Assembly: GCA_001534745.1 (NCBI GenBank)
Contig: CP013997.1
Coordinates: 3,348,001 to 3,412,000 of the forward strand
Source: Pseudomonas monteilii
Lineage (GTDB): Bacteria; Pseudomonadota; Gammaproteobacteria; Pseudomonadales; Pseudomonadaceae
Length of the DNA stretch: 64,000 nucleotides
Reading direction: 5' to 3'
The first letter of the stretch is position 1, and every line of letters begins with the position of its first letter. Below are positions 42,985-51,870 of the stretch, piece after piece. Made by a program: the position numbers and the translations under genes. Below the pieces are notes generated by a model that saw only the letters and a program-made list of their open reading frames with translations, was not told the DNA's origin and made no database searches.

Positions 42985-43086
42985 TTATCCACATTTACTG
43001 TGGATAACCTTGTGAACAGGGGGGCGTTTCCACGGTTTGGACCCTGCACGGCAAGGGCCGCACTCGAATCGGGCGTTTTTTACACA
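42985..43086. promoter_or_regulatory. Cluster of DnaA boxes upstream of the DUF1232 gene
   Basis: TTATCCACA at 42985-42993 and its inverted copy TGTGGATAA at 42999-43007 are both perfect strong DnaA boxes, set head to head with 5 nt between them inside an 11-bp-arm palindrome (42983-43009). A third match to TTWTNCACA, TTTTACACA, is at 43078-43086, and a weak one (inverted, TGTGAACAG) at 43011-43019. This suggests a DnaA-binding site: transcriptional control, or a DARS- or datA-like element. Confidence 0.6.
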
Positions 43087-43238
43087 CTTGTTTCAAAGCC
43101 AGCTCAGGTGCGTGACAGGGGTCGAGGTCGCAGGTGCCGACTCTATGTCGACCCTGGAAGGTGGTCGGGGTTCGCCCAGCGTGTCGGGCTGGAGGCCCGC
43201 CGGGCATGATAGGGCCTGCACACATTGGCCAACGCCCG

Positions 43239-43561
43239 GAACTGAGCGGCAATCAGGTCCTAAGCCTCATCTGCCCTGCGAGGGGCAGCCTGTGGGAGCC
43301 GGCTTGCCGGCGATGGGGATGGTGGCTGCCCTGCCGTCATCGCCGGCAAGCCGGCTCCCACAGGGGTGGGCGCATGGGTTTGAAGACGTCTGTGCGGATC
43401 GATCGAGACTGGTACCGTCATAGCTAACACCGTCGCAGAACTGCGCGGCAATCAAGTCCTAAGCCTCATCTGCCCTGCAAGGGGCAGCCTGTGGGAGCCG
43501 GCTTGCCGGCGATGGGGATGGTGGCTGCACTGCCGTCATCGCCGGCAAGCCGGCTCCCACA
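43239..43561. repeat. Tandem duplication carrying inverted REP pairs
   Basis: Sequence beginning at 43239 recurs at 43438, an offset of exactly 199 nt, with few changes over about 120 nt. Each copy carries a perfect inverted REP pair with 24-nt arms (43291-43314/43339-43362 and 43490-43513/43538-43561) that contain GCCGGCTTGCCGGCG. The stretch 42960-43650 otherwise holds the DnaA boxes and a terminator; I see no gene. Confidence 0.92.
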
Positions 43562-43600
43562 AGATAGGCGCGTGGACTTGAAGGCATGCGCCCTGAAACG

Positions 43601-43629
43601 AAAACGCCCCGTCGAAACGGGGCGTTTTC
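43601..43629 (-). terminator. Terminator of the FKBP gene
   Basis: AAAACGCCCCG (43601-43611) and CGGGGCGTTTT (43618-43628) form a strong inverted repeat 21 nt after the stop of the FKBP gene on the minus strand, with T residues on both sides. Confidence 0.88.
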
Positions 43630-43650
43630 AGGCGGAGCGCGTCTGGCTGC

Positions 43651-44421
43651 TTACTGAGCAGGCGTCTCGGCCGGGGCGTCGGCAGGTGCTTCAGCCGGTG
43701 CCTGGGTCGGATCGACCGGGGCCTGGCCCTGGTCCTTGATGCCCAGCAGTTCCAGGTCGAACACCAGGACCGAGTTCGCCGGGATCAGCGGGCTCGGGCT
43801 CTGGGCGCCGTAGGCCAGTTCGGCCGGGATGAACAGCTTGTACTTCTCGCCCACGTGCATCAGTTGCAGGCCTTCGACCCAGCCCGGGATGACGCCGCTG
43901 ACCGGCAGGTCGATCGGGCTGCCGCGCTCGACGGAGCTGTCGAACACCTTGCCATCGATCAGCTTGCCTTCGTAATGCACGGTCACGACATCGGTCGGCT
44001 TGGGCTGCGGGCCGTCGGCCTTCTTGATGACCTGGTACTGCAGGCCCGAGGCGGTGGTGACCACGCCGTCCTTCTTGCCGTTCTCTTCGAGGAACTTCTT
44101 GCCGGCGGCCGACGCTTCTTCGCTGGCCTTGGCCTGACGCTCCTCGGCACGCTTCTGCAGGTCGCTGAAGGCAGCTACCAGCTCCTCGTCCTTCAGGCGC
44201 TGGTCTTTCTTGCCGACCGCGTCTTCGATCCCGAGGGCCACGGCCTTGGAATCCAGATCGTCCATGCCTTCCTGAGCCAGGCTCTTGCCCATGTTCAGGC
44301 CGATGCCATAGGAGGCTTTCTGGGAAGGCGTCTTGAGCTCGACGTCGCTGGCCTGCTTGTCGCAGCCGGCGAGAACCAGGCTGACCAGGGCAACCGCGGC
44401 CGCCAAACGATGCTGTTTCAT
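43651..44421 (-). CDS. FKBP-type peptidyl-prolyl isomerase lipoprotein
   Basis: A 256-residue envelope protein. Signal peptide with lipobox LVLAGC (Cys20), an FKBP_N dimerisation domain (about 35-115), a linker helix rich in Lys/Glu/Ala and an FKBP_C domain (about 130-230) with VTVHYEGKLIDGKVFDSS and PGWVEGLQLMHVGEK. It should speed proline isomerisation and act as a chaperone in the periplasm. An Ala/Pro/Glu-rich tail of about 25 residues follows. AAGGAT precedes the ATG at 44421. Confidence 0.93.
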   Translation of the reverse strand: MKQHRLAAAVALVSLVLAGCDKQASDVELKTPSQKASYGIGLNMGKSLAQEGMDDLDSKAVALGIEDAVGKKDQRLKDEELVAAFSDLQKRAEERQAKASEEASAAGKKFLEENGKKDGVVTTASGLQYQVIKKADGPQPKPTDVVTVHYEGKLIDGKVFDSSVERGSPIDLPVSGVIPGWVEGLQLMHVGEKYKLFIPAELAYGAQSPSPLIPANSVLVFDLELLGIKDQGQAPVDPTQAPAEAPADAPAETPAQ

Positions 44422-44692
44422 GCTAGATCCTTGTTCATGCGCCATAAGGGCAATCAGGGTAAAGCCGCGAGCTTAGCAGGCGGTCATCACCAATGGCTAC
44501 CGGGATCAGAGCGCCTGTGGACGCAGAAGTTCAGCCGTGGCAGACAGGAAAAAGGCTCGCGCGCGGACGACCGCCGTGAGCTGCCGTGGGGATCCTGGGC
44601 CGCAGAGCAGCCTCTTGCGCCCCAGACGCCAATGCACACCGTTCCCTGCCCTTCCTCCCGCAGCCTACCGCTCACCACTCGCCCTTCCCCGC

Positions 44693-46177
44693 CTACTCCG
44701 CGAACGCCGCTTCCAGCGCCTCGTTGATCGTGCGCAACACCTTGACCCTGGCCCAGCGCTTGTCATTGGCTTCCACCAGGGTCCACGGCGCGATCGTCGT
44801 GCTGGTGCGATCGACCATGTCGCCCACGGCCTCGGCGTACTGGTCCCATTTCTCGCGGTTGCGCCAGTCTTCCTCGGTGATCTTGAAGCGCTTGAACGGC
44901 ACCGCCTCGCGCGCCTCGAACCGCTCCAATTGGGTCTGCTGGTCGATCGACAGCCAGAACTTGACCACCACGATCCCGGCATCACGCAACTGCTCTTCGA
45001 AGTCGTTGATCTCGCCGTAGGCACGCATCCAGTCGCTCGGCGGGCAGAAGCCTTCCACCCGCTCCACCAGCACGCGCCCATACCAGGAACGGTCGAAGAC
45101 GGTGAACTTGCCCCGGGCCGGAATGTGTCGCCAGAACCGCCACAGGTAAGGCTGTGCGCGTTCCTCCTCGGTGGGCGCGGCGATCGGCACGATGCGGTAC
45201 TGACGCGGGTCCAACGCAGCGGCCACGCGGCGAATGGCCCCGCCCTTACCGGCAGCATCGTTGCCTTCGAACACGGCGACCAGGGCATGCCGGCGCATCT
45301 TCTTGTGACGCAGCAACCCCGACAGACGCGCCTGCTCGGCGACCAGTTGGCGCTGGTAGTCGTCCTTCTCCAGCCGCAAGGTCAGGTCCAGGCTGCCCAA
45401 CAGGCTGCGCTGGTCGAGACTGCGCCCTGGTCGCGGGCTGTGGCCTGGCGAGGTAGGCGGGACGTCCTTGGCCAACGCATTCTGCAACGCCTCGAGGATG
45501 ATGCGCCCGACCGCCAGGCTGCGGTAATACGGGTCGACCCCTTCGATGATGTGCCAGGGCGCGTAGTCGCGGCTGGTCCGGCGCAGGACGCGCTCGCCAT
45601 AGCGCACGAAGCGGTCGTAGGTGCGCGACTGCTGCCAGTCCAGCGGGCTGATGCGCCAGCTGTGCAGCGGGTCGTCCGCCAGCGCCTTGAGCCGGGCTTT
45701 CATCTGCTGCTTGGACAGGTGGAACCAGAACTTGATGATCAGCGCGCCTTCGTCGCAGAGCATCTGCTCCAGGCGCTCGGCGCCCGCGATCGCCTGGTCC
45801 AGCACGGCGTTCTTGAAATCGCCCTGCACGCGCCCTTGCAGCATCTGGCTGTACCAGTTGCCGAAGAACACCCCGGTGCGCCCCTTGGGCGGCAAGGCCC
45901 GCCAGTAGCGCCAGGCCGGTGGACGGGCCAGTTCTTCGTCGGTTTTCTCGTCGAAGGTGCGCACCTCGATGAGCCGAGGGTCCATCCACTCGTTGAGCAG
46001 TTTCACCGTCTCGCCCTTGCCGGCGCCTTCGATGCCATTGATCAGGATGATCAGCGGGAAACGGGCCCGCGCCTTGAGCTCGTACTGCGCCTCGAGCAAG
46101 GCTTCGCGCAGGGCCGGCTCTTCGGCGTCGAAGACGTCCTTGTCGATGCAGTGGCCGATTTCCGCGGATTCGAACAT
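44693..46177 (-). CDS. pap: Polyphosphate:AMP phosphotransferase (two-domain PPK2)
   Basis: A 494-residue protein made of two fused PPK2 domains. Each has a P-loop: GIEGAGKGE at 48-56 and EGNDAAGKGG at 304-313, and a lid with paired arginines. Only the second has the full Walker B DRSWYGR; the first has GNWYSQM. Two-domain class II PPK2 enzymes phosphorylate AMP to ADP with polyphosphate. AAGGAG precedes the ATG at 46177. Single gene, divergent from mnmC across 150 nt. Confidence 0.93.
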   Translation of the reverse strand: MFESAEIGHCIDKDVFDAEEPALREALLEAQYELKARARFPLIILINGIEGAGKGETVKLLNEWMDPRLIEVRTFDEKTDEELARPPAWRYWRALPPKGRTGVFFGNWYSQMLQGRVQGDFKNAVLDQAIAGAERLEQMLCDEGALIIKFWFHLSKQQMKARLKALADDPLHSWRISPLDWQQSRTYDRFVRYGERVLRRTSRDYAPWHIIEGVDPYYRSLAVGRIILEALQNALAKDVPPTSPGHSPRPGRSLDQRSLLGSLDLTLRLEKDDYQRQLVAEQARLSGLLRHKKMRRHALVAVFEGNDAAGKGGAIRRVAAALDPRQYRIVPIAAPTEEERAQPYLWRFWRHIPARGKFTVFDRSWYGRVLVERVEGFCPPSDWMRAYGEINDFEEQLRDAGIVVVKFWLSIDQQTQLERFEAREAVPFKRFKITEEDWRNREKWDQYAEAVGDMVDRTSTTIAPWTLVEANDKRWARVKVLRTINEALEAAFAE

Positions 46178-46327
46178 GTCTGGCTCCTTCGATGATGGAC
46201 AGGGCCGACGCCTCGGCCTGGGTCGTTGCCGGTTGGACACGCCAACTCGGTCGGTTGTTAGATCGCCTTGCGTGAATTCGGGCGCGAAGCCCCCTAAAAT
46301 GATCGCTTCGCTGTCGTCGAGCCGATC

Positions 46328-48340
46328 ATGTCAGATTCCCCAGCTTCCCCCGCCCCGCTCCATGCCCAGATCGACTGGGACGACCAGGGCCTGCCTCATT
46401 CGCGTCATTACGATGACGTCTACTTCTCGCGCGAACAGGGCATCGAGGAAACGCACTACGTGTTTCTCGAGCAGAACCGCCTGCGTGAGCGCTTCGCCGC
46501 CCTGGCGCCCCACGAATGCCTGACGATCGGGGAAACCGGCTTCGGCACGGGCCTGAACTTCTACTGCGCCTGGCAGTGCTTCGCCGAGCACGCCCCAGCC
46601 GAGGCACGGCTGCAGGTGATCAGTGTGGAGAAATTCCCGCTTACCCACATTGACTTGGAGCGGGCCGCGCGCCTCTGGCCCAGCCTGGCGGCGTTTTCGC
46701 AGCCGTTGCTGGCGCAGTACGTCGCCGTGCACCCCGGATTCCAGCATTTCAGCTTCGACGGCGGGCGCGTCACCCTGACCTTGCTCATCGGCGACGTGCT
46801 CGAGCAGCTGCCGACCCTCGATGCCCGGATCGACGCCTGGTTCCTGGACGGCTTCGCGCCTGCCAAGAACCCGGACATGTGGACGCCTGCGCTGTTCGAG
46901 CAGATGGCGCGGCTCTCGGCGCCCGGCACCACGCTGGGCACCTTCACCACCACCGGCTGGGTACGTCGCGCACTGATGGCGGCCGGCTTCACGCTGCGCA
47001 AGGTACCGGGGCTGGGCAAGAAGTGGGAGATCATGGGCGGTACGTTCACTGGCCTACCGGTCGACGGTGTGTCGAGCGCGCCGGACGCGCCGTGGTACCG
47101 CCGTCCCCCGGCCGCGTCAGGTCCGCGCCGGGCGCTGGTGATCGGCGCCGGGCTGGCCGGCAGCGCCACGGCCCGCAGCCTGGCCAACCGCGGCTGGCAG
47201 GTCGAGGTGCTGGAGCGTCATGCGGAGGTGGCCCAGGAGGCCTCCGGCAATCCCCAGGGCGTGCTCTACCTGAAGCTCTCGGCCCATGGCACGGCGCTGT
47301 CGCGGTTGATCCTGACCGGCTTCGGCTATACCCGACGCTGGCTGACGAACCTGCAACGCGGCCGCGACTGGGACGCCTGCGGGGTGCTGCAATTGGCGTT
47401 CGACGCCCAGGAGGCCGCCCGCCAGGCCAAGCTGGCCGACGCCTTCGACCCCAGCCTGCTGACGGCGGTCTCGCGCGAGCGTGCCGAAGCGATCGCCGGG
47501 GTGACGCTACCGGCCGGTGGCTTGTTCTACCCCGAGGGCGGCTGGGTGCATCCACCAGCGCTGTGCCAGGCGCAGATAACACACCCCCGCATCCAGGTGC
47601 GCCCTCATCACCAGGTGCTGCGCCTGGCGCGGGTCGACGGCCTGTGGCAGGCCTGGGACGGGGACCATCTGCTGGCCAGCGCGCCGGTGGTGGTGCTGGC
47701 GGGCGCTGCGGACGTACGCCTCTTCGACGGCTGTGCGGACTTGCCGCTCAAGCGCATTCGCGGGCAGATCACCCGGCTGCCTGCGACCGAAGACAGCCAG
47801 GCCTTGGGCACGGTGCTGTGCGCCGAGGGCTATGTGGCGCCGCCCCGGGCGGGCGAGCACACCGTGGGCGCGAGTTTCGACTTCCACAGTCAGGACCTCA
47901 CGCCAACGGCCCAGGAGCATCAGGGCAACCTGGAGCTGCTGCGTGAGATCTCCGAGGACCTGCACGCGCGCCTGACGCGGGATGGTGCATCGTCCGACAG
48001 CCTGCAAGGGCGCGCGGCGTTTCGTTGCACCAGCCCCGACTACCTGCCGATCGTGGGGCCGCTGGCCGACCGGGCGGCCTTCGATGAGCGCTATGCCGTC
48101 CTGCGCAAGGATGCCCGCCAGGTACCCGACCTGCCCTGCCCCTGGCTCGAGGGCTTGTACGTCAACAGCGGTCATGGCTCGCGGGGCTTGATCACGGCGC
48201 CCCTGTGCGGGGAACTGGTCGCCGCCTGGGTGACGGGAGAGCCGCTTCCGGTGCCACGCGAGGTGGCCCAGGCCTGCCATCCGAACCGGTTCGCCTTGCG
48301 CACATTGATCCGGGGCGAACCGGCTGCACGTCGCCGGTGA
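46328..48340 (+). CDS. mnmC: Bifunctional tRNA modification enzyme MnmC
   Basis: A 670-residue fusion that finishes the mnm5s2U modification at tRNA position 34. The N-terminal methyltransferase (about 1-245; ETGFGTGLNF binds SAM, LDGFAPAKNPDMW is catalytic) is joined to an FAD-dependent oxidoreductase (about 265-660; GAGLAG at 273-278, and GHGSRGL near the end). The oxidoreductase removes the carboxymethyl group, then the methyltransferase acts. It is a complete two-domain form. Confidence 0.96.
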   Translation: MSDSPASPAPLHAQIDWDDQGLPHSRHYDDVYFSREQGIEETHYVFLEQNRLRERFAALAPHECLTIGETGFGTGLNFYCAWQCFAEHAPAEARLQVISVEKFPLTHIDLERAARLWPSLAAFSQPLLAQYVAVHPGFQHFSFDGGRVTLTLLIGDVLEQLPTLDARIDAWFLDGFAPAKNPDMWTPALFEQMARLSAPGTTLGTFTTTGWVRRALMAAGFTLRKVPGLGKKWEIMGGTFTGLPVDGVSSAPDAPWYRRPPAASGPRRALVIGAGLAGSATARSLANRGWQVEVLERHAEVAQEASGNPQGVLYLKLSAHGTALSRLILTGFGYTRRWLTNLQRGRDWDACGVLQLAFDAQEAARQAKLADAFDPSLLTAVSRERAEAIAGVTLPAGGLFYPEGGWVHPPALCQAQITHPRIQVRPHHQVLRLARVDGLWQAWDGDHLLASAPVVVLAGAADVRLFDGCADLPLKRIRGQITRLPATEDSQALGTVLCAEGYVAPPRAGEHTVGASFDFHSQDLTPTAQEHQGNLELLREISEDLHARLTRDGASSDSLQGRAAFRCTSPDYLPIVGPLADRAAFDERYAVLRKDARQVPDLPCPWLEGLYVNSGHGSRGLITAPLCGELVAAWVTGEPLPVPREVAQACHPNRFALRTLIRGEPAARRR

Positions 48341-48426
48341 GACGGTGCGCTGGCCGTCCGTCAGCTCATGGCGTCGAAGTTCGGTTGTGTTTGTACAAGG
48401 TGATAGAAAAAAGCCATTATTTGCCT

Positions 48427-48440
48427 GACAAAATATTGTC
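48427..48440. promoter_or_regulatory. Palindrome in the AT-rich lapE upstream region
   Basis: GACAAAATATTGTC is a near-perfect 14-bp palindrome in a locally AT-rich stretch (48380-48470) that also contains TTGTACAA (48391-48398). The mnmC-lapE gap 48341-48703 has no gene. FleQ controls lap genes in P. putida, and its box has a GTCA-N-TTGAC shape; this site resembles it only loosely. Confidence 0.35.
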
Positions 48441-48703
48441 GTACTGTACCAGCCAAGTAACACTACACTGGCTGTGAACAACAAGAGAACGCGGAACTTT
48501 CCATATCGCCTACCTATCGCAGTGGGGCACTCGATCAGGACATCACCTGTCGGGAGGCTCTCCGGTGGGGCTCGCGGTGCCTAATCCCTCAGGCGCGACG
48601 GGTGAATCTGGACAGTCTTCGATGCGTATCCGCATCGATCCGCCCGATAGCCAATTTTTTGGCGACTGAAGAACGTCACTTTATTCCAGGGAGAAGCAAC
48701 CCC

Positions 48704-50077
48704 ATGCGCGTCATGACCCCCATCGCCAGCGCCGTGCTGCTGGCCAGCCTGTGTACGCACGCCCAGGCGATGTCGATCACCGAGGCCATCCAGACCGCGG
48801 TCGACCAACATCCGGAGGTCAGCTCCAACCGCAACAATCGCTTGTCCGCCGATGAAGACGTGAAGTTCGCCAAAGGGGGCTTCTACCCGTCGATCGACCT
48901 GGTCGGTGGCTATGGCCGCCAGCGCTCCGACAATGCCAACACGCGCCGTCTCAACACCGACGGCACCACCAGCCGTGGCAAGGAAACGCTCACCTACAAC
49001 CAGATCGACCTGCGCCTGCGGCAGCTGATCTTCGACGGCTTCGCCACCTCCAACGAAGTCGGCCGCACCGAAGCGGTGGTCGACTCGCGCGCGTACTACA
49101 CCCAGGCCATCGCCCAGGATGTCGCCTTGCGCGCCATCGAGGTGTATCTGGAAGTGCTGCGTCGCCGTGAAGCGGTGACCTTGGCCAAGAACAACCTGCA
49201 GGCGCACCTGCGGGTCAACGACCAGATCGGTCTGCGCAGCGAACGCGGCGTGGGCAGCACTGCCGACCTGGACCAGTCCCGTGCCCGTCTGGCCTTGGCG
49301 CAGACCAACCTGGACACCGCCGAGGTCGATCTGGCCGACGCCGAGGCCAACTTCTTCAGTGCCGTCGGCCGCATGCCCGACGAGCTGGAAACGCCCATCG
49401 ACATTCAGCCGCAGCTGCCGGCTACCCTGGACGAGGCCCGTCAGGAGCTGCAGGAGAACAACCCGTACCTCAAATCGGCACAGGCCGACGTCAACGCAGC
49501 CGAGAAGCAGTACCAGGTCGCCAGGTCGGGTTACTACCCTCGCCTCGATGCCGTGCTGGCCACCGGCACCAACGACAACCTGGGTGGTCAGCGTGGCACC
49601 AACAGCAATGACTGGCAGGCCGGCGTCGAGCTGAACTACAACATCTCCCGCGGTGGCAGCGACCGGGCCCGCATTCAGTCGGACGCCTACAAGGTCAACC
49701 AGGCCCTGGACATCCGCAACAACGCCCTGCGTCAGCTCAACGAGAACCTGAGCCTGTCGTGGAACGCCATGAACAATGCGATTAAGCAGTTGCCCAAGGC
49801 CCGCGAATACGCCGAGACCACCACCCGTGTGCGCCTGGCCTATCAGGAGCAGTTCGGTATCGGCCAGCGGACCCTGCTCGACGTGCTGGACAGCGAGAAC
49901 GAGCTGTACACTGCGGCCCTGCGCCTGAACGAAGTGCGCTACACCGGTGAGTACTCCAAGTACCGCGTGCTGGCGACCATGGGCGACCTGCTGAGCAAGC
50001 AGCGGATCGTGCTGCCCTCCGAAGCGGTCGCGCGCAACGATGTGCGCAACGAGGCCAGGCTGCCGGCCATGCAATAA
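48704..50077 (+). CDS. lapE: TolC-like outer-membrane secretion factor LapE/AggA
   Basis: A 457-residue outer-membrane channel. Signal peptide of about 22 residues (ending THAQA), then two OEP repeats of long coiled helices with conserved ADLDQSRARLALAQ and a matching SAQADVNAAEKQYQVARSGYYP. It closely resembles the agglutination protein AggA/LapE that forms the outer-membrane pore for the LapA adhesin with LapB and LapC. Those partners are not in the window, as expected for P. putida, where lapE is unlinked. AGGGAGAAG precedes the ATG at 48704. Confidence 0.85.
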   Translation: MRVMTPIASAVLLASLCTHAQAMSITEAIQTAVDQHPEVSSNRNNRLSADEDVKFAKGGFYPSIDLVGGYGRQRSDNANTRRLNTDGTTSRGKETLTYNQIDLRLRQLIFDGFATSNEVGRTEAVVDSRAYYTQAIAQDVALRAIEVYLEVLRRREAVTLAKNNLQAHLRVNDQIGLRSERGVGSTADLDQSRARLALAQTNLDTAEVDLADAEANFFSAVGRMPDELETPIDIQPQLPATLDEARQELQENNPYLKSAQADVNAAEKQYQVARSGYYPRLDAVLATGTNDNLGGQRGTNSNDWQAGVELNYNISRGGSDRARIQSDAYKVNQALDIRNNALRQLNENLSLSWNAMNNAIKQLPKAREYAETTTRVRLAYQEQFGIGQRTLLDVLDSENELYTAALRLNEVRYTGEYSKYRVLATMGDLLSKQRIVLPSEAVARNDVRNEARLPAMQ

Positions 50078-50246
50078 GGCCGGCTCATCGACCGACTGTA
50101 CGGTCGATTGCAGCCCTGGCTGTATGGCAAGGGCTGCCTGAGGGCACGCTAGGCTTCGAAGGTGATCGCGCAAAGGGACGGACGCTGGCGACAGCGCCGT
50201 GGCTTGCCCGGTCACCTTTTGTTCGCCGCGTAAAGGATCTACCCTC

Positions 50247-51449
50247 ATGTCCAGTGTCACCCCCTTCCCCCGCCGGCTGCTGGCCGACACCTCGCCCTCG
50301 GCCCTGGTCGCAGGGTTCATCGCCATGCTCACCGCCTACACCAGTTCGCTGGTGCTGATGTTCCAAGCCGGCCAGGCCGCCGGGTTGAGCAGCGCGCAGA
50401 TCTCGTCCTGGATCTGGGCGCTGTCGATCGGCATGGCGGTGTGCAGTGTCGGCTTGTCGCTGCGTTATCGCATGCCCATCACCGTAGCCTGGTCGACCCC
50501 GGGCGCGGCGCTGCTGATCACCAGCCTGGGTGGGGTCGCCTACAGCGAGGCGATCGGCGCCTACATCGTCTGCGCGCTGCTGGTGCTGGTCTGCGGGCTC
50601 ACGGGCAGCTTCGAACGGCTGGTCCGCCGCATACCGGCGTCGCTGGCGTCCGCCCTGCTGGCCGGGATCCTGTTCAAGATCGGCAGCGAGCTGTTCGTGG
50701 CCGCCGAGCACCGCACGTTGCTGGTGCTGGGCATGTTCTTCAGTTACCTGCTGACCAAGCGTCTGTCGCCGCGTTACTGCGTGCTGGCGGCGCTGGTGGT
50801 CGGCACCGCCTTGTCCGGCGCGCTCGGCCTGCTCGACTTCAGGGGGTTCACGCTGGAGCTGGCGCAACCGGTGTGGACCACGCCGACCTTTTCCCTGGCG
50901 GCGACCATCAGCATCGCCCTGCCGCTGTTCGTGGTGGCGATGACCTCCCAGAACATGCCGGGCATGGCCGTGCTGCGCGCCGATGGCTACACGGTGCCGG
51001 CCTCGCCGCTGATCAGCGCCACCGGCCTGATGTCGCTGCTGATCGCGCCGTTCGGTGCCCACGGGGTCAACCTGGCGGCCATCAGCGCGGCGATCTGCAC
51101 CGGGCCCCATGCGCACGAGGATCCGTCCAGGCGCTATGTCGCGGCGGTCTGGTGTGGGCTGCTGTACGCCGTCGCCGGCGTGTTCGGGGCGACTTTGGCG
51201 GCCCTGTTCGCAGCGCTGCCCAAGGAGCTGGTGCTGTCGATCGCCGCTCTGGCGCTGTTCGGCTCGATCATGAACGGGTTGAGCGTGGCCATGGCCGAGG
51301 CGCGCGAGCGTGAAGCCGCGTTGATCACCTTCATGGTCACGGCTTCGGGGCTGACGTTGTTCTCGGTGGGGTCGGCGTTCTGGGGGATCGTCGCGGGGCT
51401 GATTGCGCAGGCGATTCTGACAGGGCGCAGGGGGTCAGTGGGGCGGTGA
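50247..51449 (+). CDS. BenE-family transporter (YdcO-like)
   Basis: A 400-residue membrane protein with about 11-12 hydrophobic helices. The N-terminus (SPSALVAGFIAMLTAYTSS) and the STPGAALLITSLGG loop match the benzoate/H+ symporter BenE family. No ben or cat genes are near, so benzoate is not assured as substrate. AAAGGAT precedes the ATG. The last 17 codons are part of a 125-bp unit that recurs downstream. Confidence 0.88.
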   Translation: MSSVTPFPRRLLADTSPSALVAGFIAMLTAYTSSLVLMFQAGQAAGLSSAQISSWIWALSIGMAVCSVGLSLRYRMPITVAWSTPGAALLITSLGGVAYSEAIGAYIVCALLVLVCGLTGSFERLVRRIPASLASALLAGILFKIGSELFVAAEHRTLLVLGMFFSYLLTKRLSPRYCVLAALVVGTALSGALGLLDFRGFTLELAQPVWTTPTFSLAATISIALPLFVVAMTSQNMPGMAVLRADGYTVPASPLISATGLMSLLIAPFGAHGVNLAAISAAICTGPHAHEDPSRRYVAAVWCGLLYAVAGVFGATLAALFAALPKELVLSIAALALFGSIMNGLSVAMAEAREREAALITFMVTASGLTLFSVGSAFWGIVAGLIAQAILTGRRGSVGR

Positions 51450-51682
51450 CGGACCCGACGCCATCGCGGGCAAGCCCGCTCCCACAGGTCCGTGACAGCC
51501 GGTTTCAGCGAGGTGTGGTGGGGTTGATCGCGCAGGCGATTCTGACAGGGCGCAGGGGGTCAGTGGGGCGGTGACGGACCCGACGCTATCGCGGGCAAGC
51601 CCGCTCCCACAGGTCCGTGACAGCCGGTTTCAGCGAGGTGTGGCGGGGTTGATCGCGCAGGCGATTCTGACGCGATGAGGCG
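51398..51682. repeat. 125-bp tandem repeat including the BenE gene end
   Basis: GCGATTCTGA recurs at 51411, 51536 and 51661, an exact period of 125 nt. Units 1 and 2 are nearly identical: the last codons of the transporter gene, its stop, a REP copy (CGCGGGCAAGCCCGC) and flanking sequence. Unit 3 is cut off after about 20 nt. Only unit 1 is attached to the full gene. Confidence 0.95.
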
Positions 51683-51694
51683 GGACGCCGCGGG

Positions 51695-51781
51695 CCCATG
51701 TGGGAGCGGGCTTGCCCGCGATCGGGCCCGCAGGGCCCGTGCGTGCTGGAGCATGGAGCATGGAGCATGGAGCATGGAGCG
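51695..51781. repeat. REP element and heptamer repeat (TGGAGCA)n
   Basis: A REP copy of opposite orientation (GTGGGAGCGGGCTTGCCCGC, about 51701-51720) is followed by an inverted GGGCCCGCAGGGCCCG and then by four perfect TGGAGCA units (51747-51774) and one variant. Together with the 125-bp repeat it fills 51450-51825; I see no gene. Confidence 0.9.
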
Positions 51782-51825
51782 AGCGAGCGAGAAGACCATG
51801 GCTTGTGCCTCAGATGCCCCCAAAT

Positions 51826-51854
51826 GAAAAAACCCGGCCAAGGCCGGGTTTTTC
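51826..51854 (-). terminator. Terminator of efp
   Basis: AACCCGGCC (51831-51839) pairs with GGCCGGGTT (51842-51850), flanked by A residues on the left and T residues on the right, so it can work for efp on the minus strand, 17 nt after its stop. Confidence 0.9.
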
Positions 51855-51870
51855 GCACTGCTGGGACCGC

